DNA from: Lentisphaerota bacterium
GTDB taxonomy: Bacteria > Verrucomicrobiota > Kiritimatiellia > JAAZAB01
Length of the DNA: 10,807 bases
Assembly (NCBI GenBank): GCA_020201415.1
Contig: JAIVGW010000266.1
Coordinates: forward strand, 7,236 to 18,042
Direction: 5' to 3'
Under the pieces are notes generated by a model, which searched no databases, had not been told where the DNA came from, and saw nothing but the letters and a program-made list of their open reading frames with translations. Of the stretch, positions 1 through 7,265 are shown piece after piece (positions within the stretch are counted from its first letter, which is position 1; every line of letters begins with the position of its first letter). The position numbers were made by a program, and so were the translations under genes.

Positions 1-74
1 CGATACATCGTCGCCGGCAACACCTTGGCCACAACACCCTCAACCCGTATTACATCTTCTTTTTCAACAGCCAT
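1..74 (-). CDS. infA: Translation initiation factor IF-1, N-terminal part (cut by window edge)
   Basis: Reading the minus strand from the ATG at 74-72 gives 24 codons, MAVEKEDVIRVEGVVAKVLP followed by ATMY, before the window ends. This matches the start of IF-1, the small OB-fold protein that binds the ribosomal A site with IF-2 and IF-3 during initiation: a short Met-Ala lead, the acidic-hydrophobic 'KEDVI.VEG.V' strand, then 'LP..M(F/Y)R'. IF-1 is usually about 72 residues, so two thirds of the gene lies outside. A Shine-Dalgarno-like GAGGTG lies at 82-77, close to the ATG. A good sigma-70-type promoter is found at 176-148, and a terminator for recJ lies upstream, so infA appears to be transcribed separately from the long unit to its right. 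Identification rests only on the N-terminus but the match is characteristic. Confidence 0.87.
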   Translation of the reverse strand, partial: MAVEKEDVIRVEGVVAKVLPATMY

Positions 75-76
75 AG

Positions 77-82
77 CACCTC
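77..82 (-). promoter_or_regulatory. Ribosome binding site of infA
   Basis: GAGGTG on the minus strand (CACCTC on plus) ends two bases before the infA ATG. The spacing is short, but if GAGG (82-79) is taken as the core it leaves four bases. No other purine-rich stretch lies near the start. Confidence 0.5.
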
Positions 83-147
83 AAAGCTAGTCCCAGAAAA
101 CCGCCGCAACACAGCCGGCAACGGCCGAGTGTCTCCGCAAAAACTTG

Positions 148-176
148 TTTATACAACGGGGCTTGACATCTGGCAA
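148..176 (-). promoter_or_regulatory. Sigma-70-type promoter for infA
   Basis: On the minus strand a -35 element TTGCCA (176-171) is followed by exactly 17 bases and a -10 element TATAAA (153-148), five of six consensus bases. Transcription would start near 141, giving a leader of about 65 nt before the infA ATG. Just upstream of the -35 lie A/T tracts (six A at 185-180, six T at 204-199 in minus reading), in the position of an UP element. The rest of the 75-234 gap shows no ORF or tRNA. Confidence 0.65.
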
Positions 177-179
177 TGA

Positions 180-204
180 TTTTTTGCCGATCAGGCATAA
201 AAAA
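180..204. repeat. Imperfect inverted repeat with T/A tracts upstream of infA
   Basis: Plus strand: six T, then GCC, GATCA, GGCA, T, six A. The arms pair with one bulged T. The T tract precedes and the A tract follows on both strands, the reverse of an intrinsic terminator, so it is not read as one. Its place immediately upstream of the infA -35 suggests an AT-rich promoter-enhancing or protein-binding tract. That is inference. Confidence 0.35.
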
Positions 205-234
205 TCAATTACGGCGTCCCGCTCCATATAACAA

Positions 235-271
235 GGCGGCCTGCGGCCACAACCAAAGAATGCAGGCCGCC
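235..271 (-). terminator. Intrinsic terminator after recJ (end of the long operon)
   Basis: A perfect 10-bp GC-rich stem (GGCGGCCTGC at 235-244 with GCAGGCCGCC at 262-271) closes a 17-nt loop. It begins 7 bases after the recJ stop codon. In minus-strand reading it is followed by the U-rich run TTGTTATAT (234-226). The tail is not a pure U run, but stem strength and position make it a convincing end for the recJ-terminated unit. The plus-strand tail (CTTTGATCT) is weaker. Confidence 0.75.
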
Positions 272-278
272 CTTTGAT

Positions 279-1985
279 CTATTCCGCCGGCCGCCAGTCC
301 TGCACATTAAGCTGCAAGGTCCGACGCCCGCGCCATGTGTGCTGCTGAAATTGGAACGCCAGATCAACCCGCCCCGGCGGCGGCGGGCGATCGGCCATGC
401 CGAACCCCACGGCCGGCATCCGGCGGGAGCCATCGGCCACAGTGAAGCGCAGATGACGTCCAGCCATGGCCTGCGGCGGCTGCTCCACGTGCACTCCGGC
501 GGCGGCGAAAACCGGGGTGGGATTGTCCTGCCCGAAAGGCTGCAACCGGTCCAGGGCCGTCAACAGCGCTTCGTCCAGTTCCCCCAGGGTCGTCCAGGCA
601 TCGATGCTCTGTACCGGACGCAGATCCCGGCCGCACATCGCCGCGGTAACCGCCGCATTGAAAGTTACGGCGAAATCATCCAGCGCCCGGCGGCGCAGCA
701 CCACACCGGCCGCCAGCGCATGTCCGCCGAAAGATTCCAGATGATCGCTGCAGGCCTGCAGACTTTGCAACAAATTATGCCCCTCGATGCCGCGCGCCGA
801 CCCGCGCCCCAGGCCCTGCTCATCAAAGGAAACAACCACTACCGGGCGATGATAACGCCCAACCAGTCGTGCGGCCACAATCCCCACGACACCCGGATGC
901 CAGTTATCTTCGGCAATCACCAGACCGTAGTGCCGTTCCGGATCGAACCACCCGTCAATCCGACCGGTGGCTTCGCCGACTATGCGTATCTCGGTGGCCT
1001 GGCGCTGACGATTGGCCGCATCCAGCTCGCGGGCAATCAAGGCCGCCCGCGCGGCATCATCCGTCAGCAGCAGCTCCAGCGCCTTGTCCGGCGCCCCCAT
1101 TCTGCCGGCGGCATTCAACCGCGGCGCCAGAGCAAATGCCATTTGCCGCGCGTTGAGCGGCGGGGTAATGCCGGCCCGCGACATCAGGGCGCGCCAGCCC
1201 GCCTGTTGCGAACGTTCCAGGCAGGCCAGGCCGTGGCGCACCAGGATACGATTCTCGCCGAGCAACGGCACGATATCGGCCACCGTCCCCAGCATCACCA
1301 GATCAAGATAATCGCGCAGATCCATCTCCGCCACCGCACGGCCATGACGGCGGCCTTCAGCCACCAGGGCATGGCACAGCTTGAACACGACGCCCACCCC
1401 GGCCAGCAGGCGTTCCGCGCCGTCCGCATGGAGCTTGGGGTTCACCACCGCCGCGGCATCGGGCAATGGGCCGGACGGTTCATGATGATCAGTTATCACC
1501 ACATCGATGCCGGCGGCCCGGGCGACAGCACAGGCCGGGCCGGCGGAAATGCCGTTGTCCACGGTAATGATCAGAGATGGCCGACATAATTCCAGGCCGC
1601 GCCGCAGGGCCTCTTCGGTAAAACCGTAACCCTCGCCCAAACGATTGGGCAGAACAGGTGTGACGGATGCCGCACCAAGCCGCCAGAGCACCCTGGCCAG
1701 TAGTACGGTGCTGGTAATGCCGTCGGTATCATAATCACCGAAGATCAGGATCGCTTCCCGGTTGTCCAGCGCGCGCCAGATGCGCGTCACAGCCGCCGCC
1801 ATATCCGGCAGGGCGAAGGGATCGCCCAGATCGCTCAAGCGGGGGTGCAGGAAACGCCGCACCGCAACATCGCCCTGCACACACCGCGCCGCCAACACCG
1901 CTGCCGCCGCCCGTGGCAACCCATGCGCAACTGCAAGACAGGCAATCACATCATCGTCCGCGGCGGCTGTACGCCAGATCTTCAA
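279..1985 (-). CDS. recJ: Single-stranded-DNA-specific exonuclease RecJ
   Basis: 568 residues, the usual size for RecJ, the 5'-to-3' ssDNA exonuclease of recombinational and mismatch repair in the DHH phosphoesterase superfamily. Catalytic motifs are all visible: DYDTDG at 84-89 (usual DYDxDG), a second conserved Asp in VDNG at 142-145, DHH at 166-168, and GTVADIVPL at 233-241. The DHHA1 half carries LNAAGR (290-295), WHPGVVGIVAARL (362-374), GRGSARG (393-399) and the glycine-rich GGHALAAG (420-427). A C-terminal OB-like part begins near PFGQDNPTP (483-491). The TTG start is chosen because it gives the family-typical 'K.WR' opening and shares TTGA with the secDF stop. A GGGGAG lies 11 bases upstream (2002-1997). 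The TAG stop at 281-279 is followed at once by a terminator. No key residue is missing. Confidence 0.95.
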   Translation of the reverse strand: MKIWRTAAADDDVIACLAVAHGLPRAAAAVLAARCVQGDVAVRRFLHPRLSDLGDPFALPDMAAAVTRIWRALDNREAILIFGDYDTDGITSTVLLARVLWRLGAASVTPVLPNRLGEGYGFTEEALRRGLELCRPSLIITVDNGISAGPACAVARAAGIDVVITDHHEPSGPLPDAAAVVNPKLHADGAERLLAGVGVVFKLCHALVAEGRRHGRAVAEMDLRDYLDLVMLGTVADIVPLLGENRILVRHGLACLERSQQAGWRALMSRAGITPPLNARQMAFALAPRLNAAGRMGAPDKALELLLTDDAARAALIARELDAANRQRQATEIRIVGEATGRIDGWFDPERHYGLVIAEDNWHPGVVGIVAARLVGRYHRPVVVVSFDEQGLGRGSARGIEGHNLLQSLQACSDHLESFGGHALAAGVVLRRRALDDFAVTFNAAVTAAMCGRDLRPVQSIDAWTTLGELDEALLTALDRLQPFGQDNPTPVFAAAGVHVEQPPQAMAGRHLRFTVADGSRRMPAVGFGMADRPPPPGRVDLAFQFQQHTWRGRRTLQLNVQDWRPAE

Positions 1986-4480
1986 CGCTTGGCCGGCTCC
2001 CCGGGTTTTTTATGCATCCTCTTGCGCAACAACAGCATGACCGGCACAGCGATGTAGATTGTCGAATAAGTGCCGGCGATAATGCCAATAAACAGCAACA
2101 TGGCAAAATCATTAATGGCGCCGCCGCCGAAAAACAGCAGCATAAAGACCGCCAGGAAAGTGGTCAACGAAGTCAGGACGGTGCGGCTGAGCGTCTCGTT
2201 GATGCTCAGATTGCACAACTGCGCAAAATCACCGGAGGGATTCATGCGCAATTTCTCCCGAATACGGTCGAAGATCACAATGGTATCATTGACGGAGTAC
2301 CCCACGATCGCCAGCAAAGCGGCGATCACGATCATGTTGATCTGACGGCCCATCAGGCAGTAAAGCCCCAGGCAAATCAAAACGTCATGTGCCAGGGCCG
2401 CAATCGCACCGATGGCGAAGGCAAATTCGAAACGCCAGGATATATAAATGATCATACCCACCAAAGCGTAGATCAGGGCCTTGAGGGCCCGGCCGATCAT
2501 CTCCTGCCCGATCTGCGGCCCGATGACATCCTCGCTCAGGAGTTGGAAGCCGGCGGCCGGCATACCTTCCAGCAGCATCTGCTTGACCGCATCGCCGTTG
2601 CCGGTGGCAGTGCGTACCTGCAGGTATTCGACCGGACGGTCCATTTCACGCTGATACTGAATCTGCGCATCACGGACGCCAGCCTCAGACAGCGCGGCCC
2701 GCAGACTCTCCACATCCTGACGCTCTGTGAAGCTGAAGGTCATGGAAGCGCCGCCGGTAAAATCGGCGCCGAGCACGGAGGAATGATCGCGCCATGCGCG
2801 CCAGCCCACCAGGGAGCTGCTGGCAACCAGAACCACCAGGGACGCCAGCAGCGCGGGCTTGTACCAGGCAATGAAATTGATGCGGGTGGCGCGGAACATG
2901 GAAAGCATCCGCATTTTCTGGACTTTACCGCTGCGTTCAACCAGTTCCAGCACCATGCGCGTTACCACCAGCGCGGTGTACATGCTGACAATGATGCCGG
3001 CCGTCAGGGTCACTCCGAAACCCCGGATGGGCCCGGTGCCGAAAACGAACAAAATGGTCGCCGCCAGCACGGTGGTGACATTGGCATCCAAAATCGTCAG
3101 GAAGACCTTGCTGTAGCCGGCCTCCACGGCCGCGCCAAAGCGTTTGCCCTGGTTCTGTTCCTCGCGAATACGCTCGAAAATCAGCACGTTGGCGTCCACC
3201 GCCATACCCACGGTCAGCACAATACCGGCAATGCCGGGCATGGTCAGCACCGGCAGACCCGCCCCGCCGGCGCCGGTGAACATTCCCAGCACTCCCGAAG
3301 CCAACAGCATTCCCAACGGCAGCAACAGCATGTTGCTGAGCAAACCGAAATCGGCGATCAGGCCGCCCCAGAAATAGTAAATGGCCATGAACAAGATCAC
3401 CACCACACCGCTGAAGACCGCCGCGCGCAACCCGCTTTGAATAGAATCACGGCCCAGCGAAGGATCCACACTGCGCGATTCGATGATCTGCACCGGCGCC
3501 GGCAGCGAACCGGCCCGCAGCACGATGGACAGATCCTGGGCTTCTTTCATACTGAAATTACCCTCAATCACCGCATCACCGCCGAAAATGGCTGTCTTGA
3601 TGAAGGGCGCGGAATAAAGCTTGCCGTCCATGATGATCGCCAGGTAGCGCCGGCCCTCGGGATTGGGATTGCGCGGTCCGCCCGGCGCGTAATCGGAGGT
3701 AATATTCGCGAAGCGGCGGGCGCCCCGGGCATCGAACTGCATGGTGACATAGGGCTGCCCCATGGCATTGTATTCCACCTTGGCATGCCGCACCGCATCT
3801 CCTTTGAGTTCGGAACGCCGACTGACAAAACAAGGCGAATAAAGGCGATGCCCATCCACCATGCGTTCTTCCAGCATGAAGCGGTAGCCTGGCGGCGCCT
3901 GAAAACCCTCGATGCTCTGACGCCAATCATCGCCGAGCTCCTCCACCCGTCCGGCTTCCCGCTGGTAATATTCTCCCCGGCGCGTGCCGTCCATCGACAC
4001 GATCCGGAACCCCGGCGGCGCCAGCCCCCGGTCGAACAGATTGCGCACGAGATTGTCATTGTCCTCATGCACCATGCTGAATTCCAGAAAGGCCGCGCTT
4101 TTTATCAGATGAGCGGCGCGCTGCTGCTCCTCGGGCGAAGATCCGGGAATCTGCACGGCGATGCGGTTGTGTTGCTCGGGATAGATAATCGGCTCGGCCA
4201 CACCCAGGGCATCCACGCGATTACGAATGATTTCCAGCGCCTTTTCCTGGGCTTCGCGCACGGCCTGGGGCAACCGGGAGCGCAACTGCGCCTCGGTCAG
4301 GTCGCGGTACTCATCTTTTAACTGCTTGAGTACTTCCTCCTCGTCCACCTGCACGGTAAAACTCGCTCCGCCGCGCAGGTCCAGCCCCAGCTTGATTTTG
4401 TCCAGGGGCACAACCAAAGCCAGCGACCAGGACATCAGTCCCAAAAACAACAGCCACTTCCAGATTGCGTGCTTGTCCAT
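1982..4480 (-). CDS. secDF: Fused preprotein translocase subunit SecDF
   Basis: 832 residues in one chain, joining SecD and SecF, which are separate proteins in E. coli. SecDF is an inner-membrane RND-family partner of SecYEG that uses the proton-motive force to pull secreted proteins through. SecD half: first membrane segment at about 7-25, then GLDLRGGA (32-39), a large periplasmic domain to about 350 (with SRSVDPSLG near 335-343), and five membrane segments between about 356 and 512 including AVDANVLIFERIRE (427-440). SecF half: a membrane segment at about 541-560, GADFTGGA (571-578), a second periplasmic domain, and five more segments with SVNDTIVIFDRIRE (729-742). The Asp residues in the DAN and VND motifs correspond to the proton-relay aspartates known in Thermus SecDF. 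The ATG at 4480 is preferred over a TTG one codon upstream; AAGGAG lies 9 bases before it. The stop overlaps the recJ start (TTGA). The protein ends in a basic tail. Confidence 0.96.
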   Translation of the reverse strand: MDKHAIWKWLLFLGLMSWSLALVVPLDKIKLGLDLRGGASFTVQVDEEEVLKQLKDEYRDLTEAQLRSRLPQAVREAQEKALEIIRNRVDALGVAEPIIYPEQHNRIAVQIPGSSPEEQQRAAHLIKSAAFLEFSMVHEDNDNLVRNLFDRGLAPPGFRIVSMDGTRRGEYYQREAGRVEELGDDWRQSIEGFQAPPGYRFMLEERMVDGHRLYSPCFVSRRSELKGDAVRHAKVEYNAMGQPYVTMQFDARGARRFANITSDYAPGGPRNPNPEGRRYLAIIMDGKLYSAPFIKTAIFGGDAVIEGNFSMKEAQDLSIVLRAGSLPAPVQIIESRSVDPSLGRDSIQSGLRAAVFSGVVVILFMAIYYFWGGLIADFGLLSNMLLLPLGMLLASGVLGMFTGAGGAGLPVLTMPGIAGIVLTVGMAVDANVLIFERIREEQNQGKRFGAAVEAGYSKVFLTILDANVTTVLAATILFVFGTGPIRGFGVTLTAGIIVSMYTALVVTRMVLELVERSGKVQKMRMLSMFRATRINFIAWYKPALLASLVVLVASSSLVGWRAWRDHSSVLGADFTGGASMTFSFTERQDVESLRAALSEAGVRDAQIQYQREMDRPVEYLQVRTATGNGDAVKQMLLEGMPAAGFQLLSEDVIGPQIGQEMIGRALKALIYALVGMIIYISWRFEFAFAIGAIAALAHDVLICLGLYCLMGRQINMIVIAALLAIVGYSVNDTIVIFDRIREKLRMNPSGDFAQLCNLSINETLSRTVLTSLTTFLAVFMLLFFGGGAINDFAMLLFIGIIAGTYSTIYIAVPVMLLLRKRMHKKPGEPAKR

Positions 4481-4486
4481 CAAATA

Positions 4487-4840
4487 TCACTCCTTCGTTG
4501 CCGCGCGCAGGTCCTGGTCATCGTGCAACACACGGGTCACCGCCGCACGCACCACTTCAATCTTGACGTTATCGGCCACCTTGATGACAAACATATCCTG
4601 TTTGACGTTGGCCACCACACCGATCAATCCGCCGCCAAAAACCACGCGGTCGCCGGTTTTTACCGCACTGAGCAAATTGCGCCGCGCCTTCTCCCGCCGC
4701 TGCTGCGGCAGGATCATCATAAAATAAAACAGGGCTACCATGATCACCAGCCAGCCTACCATCAGCATAGGCGACGACTGCTGTCCCGCACCGCCAGGCG
4801 CTCCGGCCATACCAACCAGCAACAGATTCTGCAACAACAT
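4487..4840 (-). CDS. yajC: Sec translocase accessory protein YajC
   Basis: 117 residues. YajC is a small single-span inner-membrane protein that associates with SecDF and the SecYEG holotranslocon. Visible features: a short Gly/Ala-rich N-terminus, one hydrophobic span (about 26-43), the family hallmark F.MMILPQQRR (residues 40-49) at the membrane-cytoplasm boundary, then the soluble part with LSAVKTGDRVVFGGGLIGVV (57-76), close to the usual 'L..GD.V.T.GGI.G.V'. The length agrees with the family (about 85-120). An AAGGGA-type Shine-Dalgarno lies immediately upstream of the ATG (GGGAAGGGATATG). The stop is 6 bases before the secDF start, the classic yajC-secD-secF order. Upstream, tgt ends 64 bases away. 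Confidence 0.95.
   Translation of the reverse strand: MLLQNLLLVGMAGAPGGAGQQSSPMLMVGWLVIMVALFYFMMILPQQRREKARRNLLSAVKTGDRVVFGGGLIGVVANVKQDMFVIKVADNVKIEVVRAAVTRVLHDDQDLRAATKE
4490..4495 (-). promoter_or_regulatory. Ribosome binding site of secDF
   Basis: AAGGAG on the minus strand overlaps the last codons of yajC. It lies 9 bases from the ATG at 4480 and 6 bases from an alternative TTG at 4483. Either start is possible; ATG is favoured and the proteins differ by one Met. Confidence 0.7.
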
Positions 4841-4866
4841 ATCCCTTCCCTTCCATAAAAGGCGAA

Positions 4867-4891
4867 CCGGCGGCTATAATCATTGCGCCGG
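4867..4891 (-). repeat. Hairpin between tgt and yajC
   Basis: A perfect 6-bp GC stem (CCGGCG at 4867-4872, CGCCGG at 4886-4891) closes a 13-nt AT-rich loop in the only spacer between tgt and yajC. In minus reading the 3' arm is followed by TTCGCCTTTTAT, so the U run is displaced by six bases. It is at best a weak terminator or an RNA processing or stabilising structure. Its role is unknown. Confidence 0.35.
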
Positions 4892-4904
4892 ACCGCCATC
4901 ACTA

Positions 4905-5962
4905 TTAATACACCGCCTGGGCCGCAGCCATATCCCTTTCAAAATCATCCTTGAAGCGCATGAACCGACCGCGCCTGATGGACTCCCGCACGTCCTGCAT
5001 AAAACGCATGTAACAATGCAGATTATGGATTGTCAATAACCGCACACCCAAAATCTCGCCCACATTCACCAGGTGCCGGATGTAGGCCCGGCAGTACCGG
5101 CGGCAGGCGTAACATTCACACCCCTCTTCTATCGGTCGGCGGTCATCCCGGAAGACCGCCGACCGCACTGCATAATGCCCGCGGCGCGTGAACGCCGCGC
5201 CGTTACGAGCCAGGCGCGTCGGCATCACGCAATCAAACATATCCACCCCCATGGCCACTGACGCCAGAATCTGCGGCATCATACCTACGCCCATCAGGTA
5301 ACGCGGCCGCTCACGCGGCAGGCTGCCGACCGTGGCCTCCACCGCTGGCAGCGCAAGTCGTCATACATCCCGCCCTGCACAATGCCGAAGACCGCCTGAC
5401 CGGGCGCCCGCGGTTGGTCAACACATTCGGCAGCCCATTGTATGGTGCGCCGCACCGCATTGCAAGCGTAATCATGATCGCAGGGGTATGGAGGACATTC
5501 ATCAAAAACCATGGCCACGTCCGCTCCCAGGCGGCGCTGAATCTGCATGGCCTCGCGCGGCCCGAGAAAAAGCCGGCGGCCGTCGACATGCGAGGCAAAC
5601 TCCACACCGTCATCGCGTATCCGGCGCAAGCCCGCCAGACTGAACACCTGGAACCCGCCGCTGTCGGTAAGAATTGGACGGTTCCAATTCATGAATTTGT
5701 GCAATCCGCCGCAGTGCTCCACAATCTCATCGCCGGGGCGTGTGTGCAGATGATAGGTATTGCCCAGCACCATCTCCACCCCCAGATCCTCCAATTCATC
5801 CGGGGTCATGGCCTTGACGGTGCCCTGGGTGCCGACGGGCATGAAAACCGGAGTGTCCACCGCCCCGTGCGCGGTCAGCAGGCGACCGCAACGGGCATGC
5901 GACCCGGGATCCTCCGTCAGCATCTCGAAAGCGAAACTGGCATGTGCGTCGGTCATGTTCAT
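4905..5962 (-). pseudogene. tgt: tRNA-guanine transglycosylase, frameshifted with internal deletion
   Basis: TGT exchanges guanine 34 for the queuosine precursor preQ1 in tRNAs with GUN anticodons. The two halves are excellent matches but lie in different frames. The N-half (5962 to about 5351, 204 residues) has MPVGTQGTVKA (41-51), NTYHL (68-72), DSGGFQVFSL (100-109, general-base Asp), VFDECPPYP (152-160) and FGIVQGG (192-198). The C-half (from about 5342) has PRYLMGVG, the nucleophile segment FDCVMPTR, the zinc ligands CECYAC and the later NLHCYMRFM. The first frame then reads nonsense to a TGA at 5296-5294. Between FGIVQGG..DDLR and VEATVGSLP, roughly 30 residues expected in the family are absent, including the GGL(A/S)VGE substrate-binding segment. 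So this is a deletion of about 90 bases that is not a multiple of three, not a simple one-base slip. As written it cannot make active TGT. The start ATG at 5962 overlaps the upstream gene's stop (ATGA). A real lesion and an assembly fault are both possible. Confidence 0.85.
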
Positions 5963-6159
5963 CCGCCATGCAGTTCAGCAAAACGGCGGAATGAACGATC
6001 ATAAGTCCTTTCCACCTGGTCGGGAAAGGCACAGGCCGGCAGTTCCCCCAACGCCAGATGGTAATGCAGGCACTCACAGCAGCGCCCCTTGCGCGGACAT
6101 GGTTCGTACGAGCAGTTGCAGACCTGCCGATTTTTATTCATATTTTCACATTGCGGCAT
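5959..6159 (-). CDS. Small cysteine-rich DUF6485-type protein
   Basis: 66 residues with eight cysteines (4, 14, 16, 21, 27, 28, 30, 43) and two nearby histidines (32, 34). The arrangement CNCSYEPCPRKGRCCECLHY, then GELPACAFP, then ERTYDRS matches my memory of the DUF6485 family, whose members share C.C.YE.C.RKG.CCECL.YH and ELPAC.FP. The function is unknown; the Cys/His spacing suggests a metal (zinc or iron-sulfur) site. There is no signal peptide or membrane span, so it is probably cytoplasmic. The ATG at 6159 has GGAG six bases upstream. A later Met at residue 7 is possible but lacks such a site. Its TGA overlaps the tgt ATG (ATGA), implying translational coupling. It follows recR by 67 nt. 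Reality as a gene is well supported by start signal, coupling and family likeness; the role is open. Confidence 0.85.
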   Translation of the reverse strand: MPQCENMNKNRQVCNCSYEPCPRKGRCCECLHYHLALGELPACAFPDQVERTYDRSFRRFAELHGG

Positions 6160-6226
6160 TTACAGCTCCCAGATTATATAAGCGGCCGTCGCAAACAGCC
6201 GTTCCGATCAATAGTCCGCCGGCAGC

Positions 6227-6844
6227 TCAACGCTCAAGCGTCCGGCGCCCCCGCAGGGCCGATGCCAGTGTCAGCATGTCGGCATTGGCCACGCCGCCCC
6301 CGGCCGGGATCCCCATGGCCAGACGCGAAACCTGCATCCCGGACCGGTCCATCCCGGCCAGACGGCTGGCAATGAAATGCGCCGTAGCATCGCTTTCGAC
6401 ATTGCTGTTGAGCGCAAGAATCACCTCCCGGAACCGCCCCTGTTCGACCCGCTGCAGCAGTTCCGCCATGCGCAAATCACCGGCGCCGACGCCGCCCATG
6501 GGCGACAGACGGCCCATAATCGCATGATAACGCCCGTGATAGCCGCCCGCCTGCTCAATGCGCATGATATCAAGCGGATCTTCCACCACGCACAACACAT
6601 TGTCATCCCGGCGCTGGTCAGTGCATAGACGGCAGGGATTTTCCTCGGCGATCGTCAACCCGCCGCAACAGGAACAGGCAGCCAGGCGCACGGCGGCCTC
6701 CTGCAGGGCGCTCTGCAAATCCTGCAGCACCGGCCTGTGCGAAGTCACCAGATTGAACGCCAGGCGCTCGGCGGTCCGCCGGCCAATACCGGGCAACCGG
6801 CCCAGACAATCACACAGACGCTCCAAGGCGGCATGACGACGCAT
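6227..6844 (-). CDS. recR: Recombination mediator RecR
   Basis: 205 residues, close to the usual 198-205. RecR forms a ring that, with RecO (and RecF), loads RecA onto SSB-coated single-stranded DNA in gap repair. Domains in order: a helix-hairpin-helix LGRLPGIGRRTAERLAF (14-30); a four-cysteine zinc site C57-x2-C60 and C71-x2-C74; a Toprim domain from LCVVEDPLDIMRIE (84-97) through RLSPMGGVGAGDL (112-124) and ILALNSNVESDATA (142-155); and the C-terminal RLAMGIPAGGGVANADMLTL (174-193), where family members often have RLA.G.P.GG.LEY.D..TL. The ATG at 6844 has GGAGG eight bases upstream. It follows ybaB by 15 nt, the order known from E. coli (dnaX-ybaB-recR). No motif residue appears lost. Confidence 0.96.
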   Translation of the reverse strand: MRRHAALERLCDCLGRLPGIGRRTAERLAFNLVTSHRPVLQDLQSALQEAAVRLAACSCCGGLTIAEENPCRLCTDQRRDDNVLCVVEDPLDIMRIEQAGGYHGRYHAIMGRLSPMGGVGAGDLRMAELLQRVEQGRFREVILALNSNVESDATAHFIASRLAGMDRSGMQVSRLAMGIPAGGGVANADMLTLASALRGRRTLER

Positions 6845-6859
6845 GCGCTCATCCTCCAG

Positions 6860-7177
6860 TTACATTCCCGGCAAACCGTCCATGCCCATTTCCGACATCA
6901 ACCCGCGCATTTCGCGCGCGCTGTGTTTACGCGCCGCGTCCAACGCGCCTTCCACCGCCGCCACCACCATCTTCTCCAGGACGGCCGGCCGGGCCGGATC
7001 CATCGCCTCAGGCGCGATTGTGATGGACGCCAGCGAACCGTCACCACGCGCCGTGGCCTTGACCTGCCCGCCCTTGGCGGAAAATTCCACCGTCTGCTGC
7101 CGCAATTGCGCTTGAATTTTCTTAACATTGCGCTGCATCACGGCAGCATCCTTCATCATTTTGAACATGTTGTTCAT
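6860..7177 (-). CDS. ybaB: YbaB/EbfC family nucleoid-associated protein
   Basis: 105 residues from the ATG at 7177 (MNNMFKMMKDAAVMQRNVKK). YbaB/EbfC proteins are small homodimeric DNA-binding proteins linked to the nucleoid and commonly encoded between dnaX and recR. The pattern is typical: an N-terminal Met-rich helix with M..A..MQ..., a long helix QAQLRQQTVEF, the β-strand 'GGQVKATARGDGSLASITI', and a C-terminal helix ending in the short Gly/Met tail (LMSEMGMDGLPGM). A longer version from a TTG at 7195 is possible, but that codon lies just inside the AAGGAAG ribosome binding site, so the ATG is preferred. There is an 88-nt gap to dnaX with no clear promoter or terminator, and a 15-nt gap to recR. 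Confidence 0.93.
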   Translation of the reverse strand: MNNMFKMMKDAAVMQRNVKKIQAQLRQQTVEFSAKGGQVKATARGDGSLASITIAPEAMDPARPAVLEKMVVAAVEGALDAARKHSAREMRGLMSEMGMDGLPGM

Positions 7178-7183
7178 CAATAA

Positions 7184-7190
7184 CTTCCTT
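7184..7190 (-). promoter_or_regulatory. Ribosome binding site of ybaB (decides the start)
   Basis: AAGGAAG on the minus strand lies 6 bases before the ATG at 7177. It overlaps the first codons of the longer reading from TTG 7195, so it supports the shorter 105-residue protein. Confidence 0.65.
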
Positions 7191-7265
7191 TCCAAGCGCG
7201 AAACATGCGTTCCGCAGGTTTAAGCCTGAGATTAAAAGTCTTCAACGGCAATAAAGGGCACAGGT

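Noticed and set aside
163..168. A perfect TTGACA on the plus strand
   Set aside because: No -10 hexamer lies 16-18 bases downstream and no plus-strand gene follows. The overlapping minus-strand TTGCCA-N17-TATAAA is far better placed, upstream of infA.
339..1589. A 416-codon plus-strand open frame opposite recJ
   Set aside because: Antisense shadow of recJ with Arg/His/Gln-rich low-complexity translation. recJ on the other strand has every family motif.
1913..4321. An 802-codon open frame on the plus strand across all of secDF
   Set aside because: It is the antisense shadow of secDF produced by GC-rich third positions. The translation is dominated by His, Gln, Gly and Arg, shows no domain, and lacks a start signal. 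The sense frame is an unmistakable SecDF.
5294..5362. Programmed frameshifting as the explanation for the two tgt halves
   Set aside because: About 30 conserved residues are missing between the halves, so merely changing frame would not restore the enzyme. A deletion or assembly fault fits better.
7178..7265. Small hairpins in the dnaX-ybaB gap as a terminator
   Set aside because: The stems are 4-6 bp with a wobble pair and no following U run, so they are unlikely to stop transcription.
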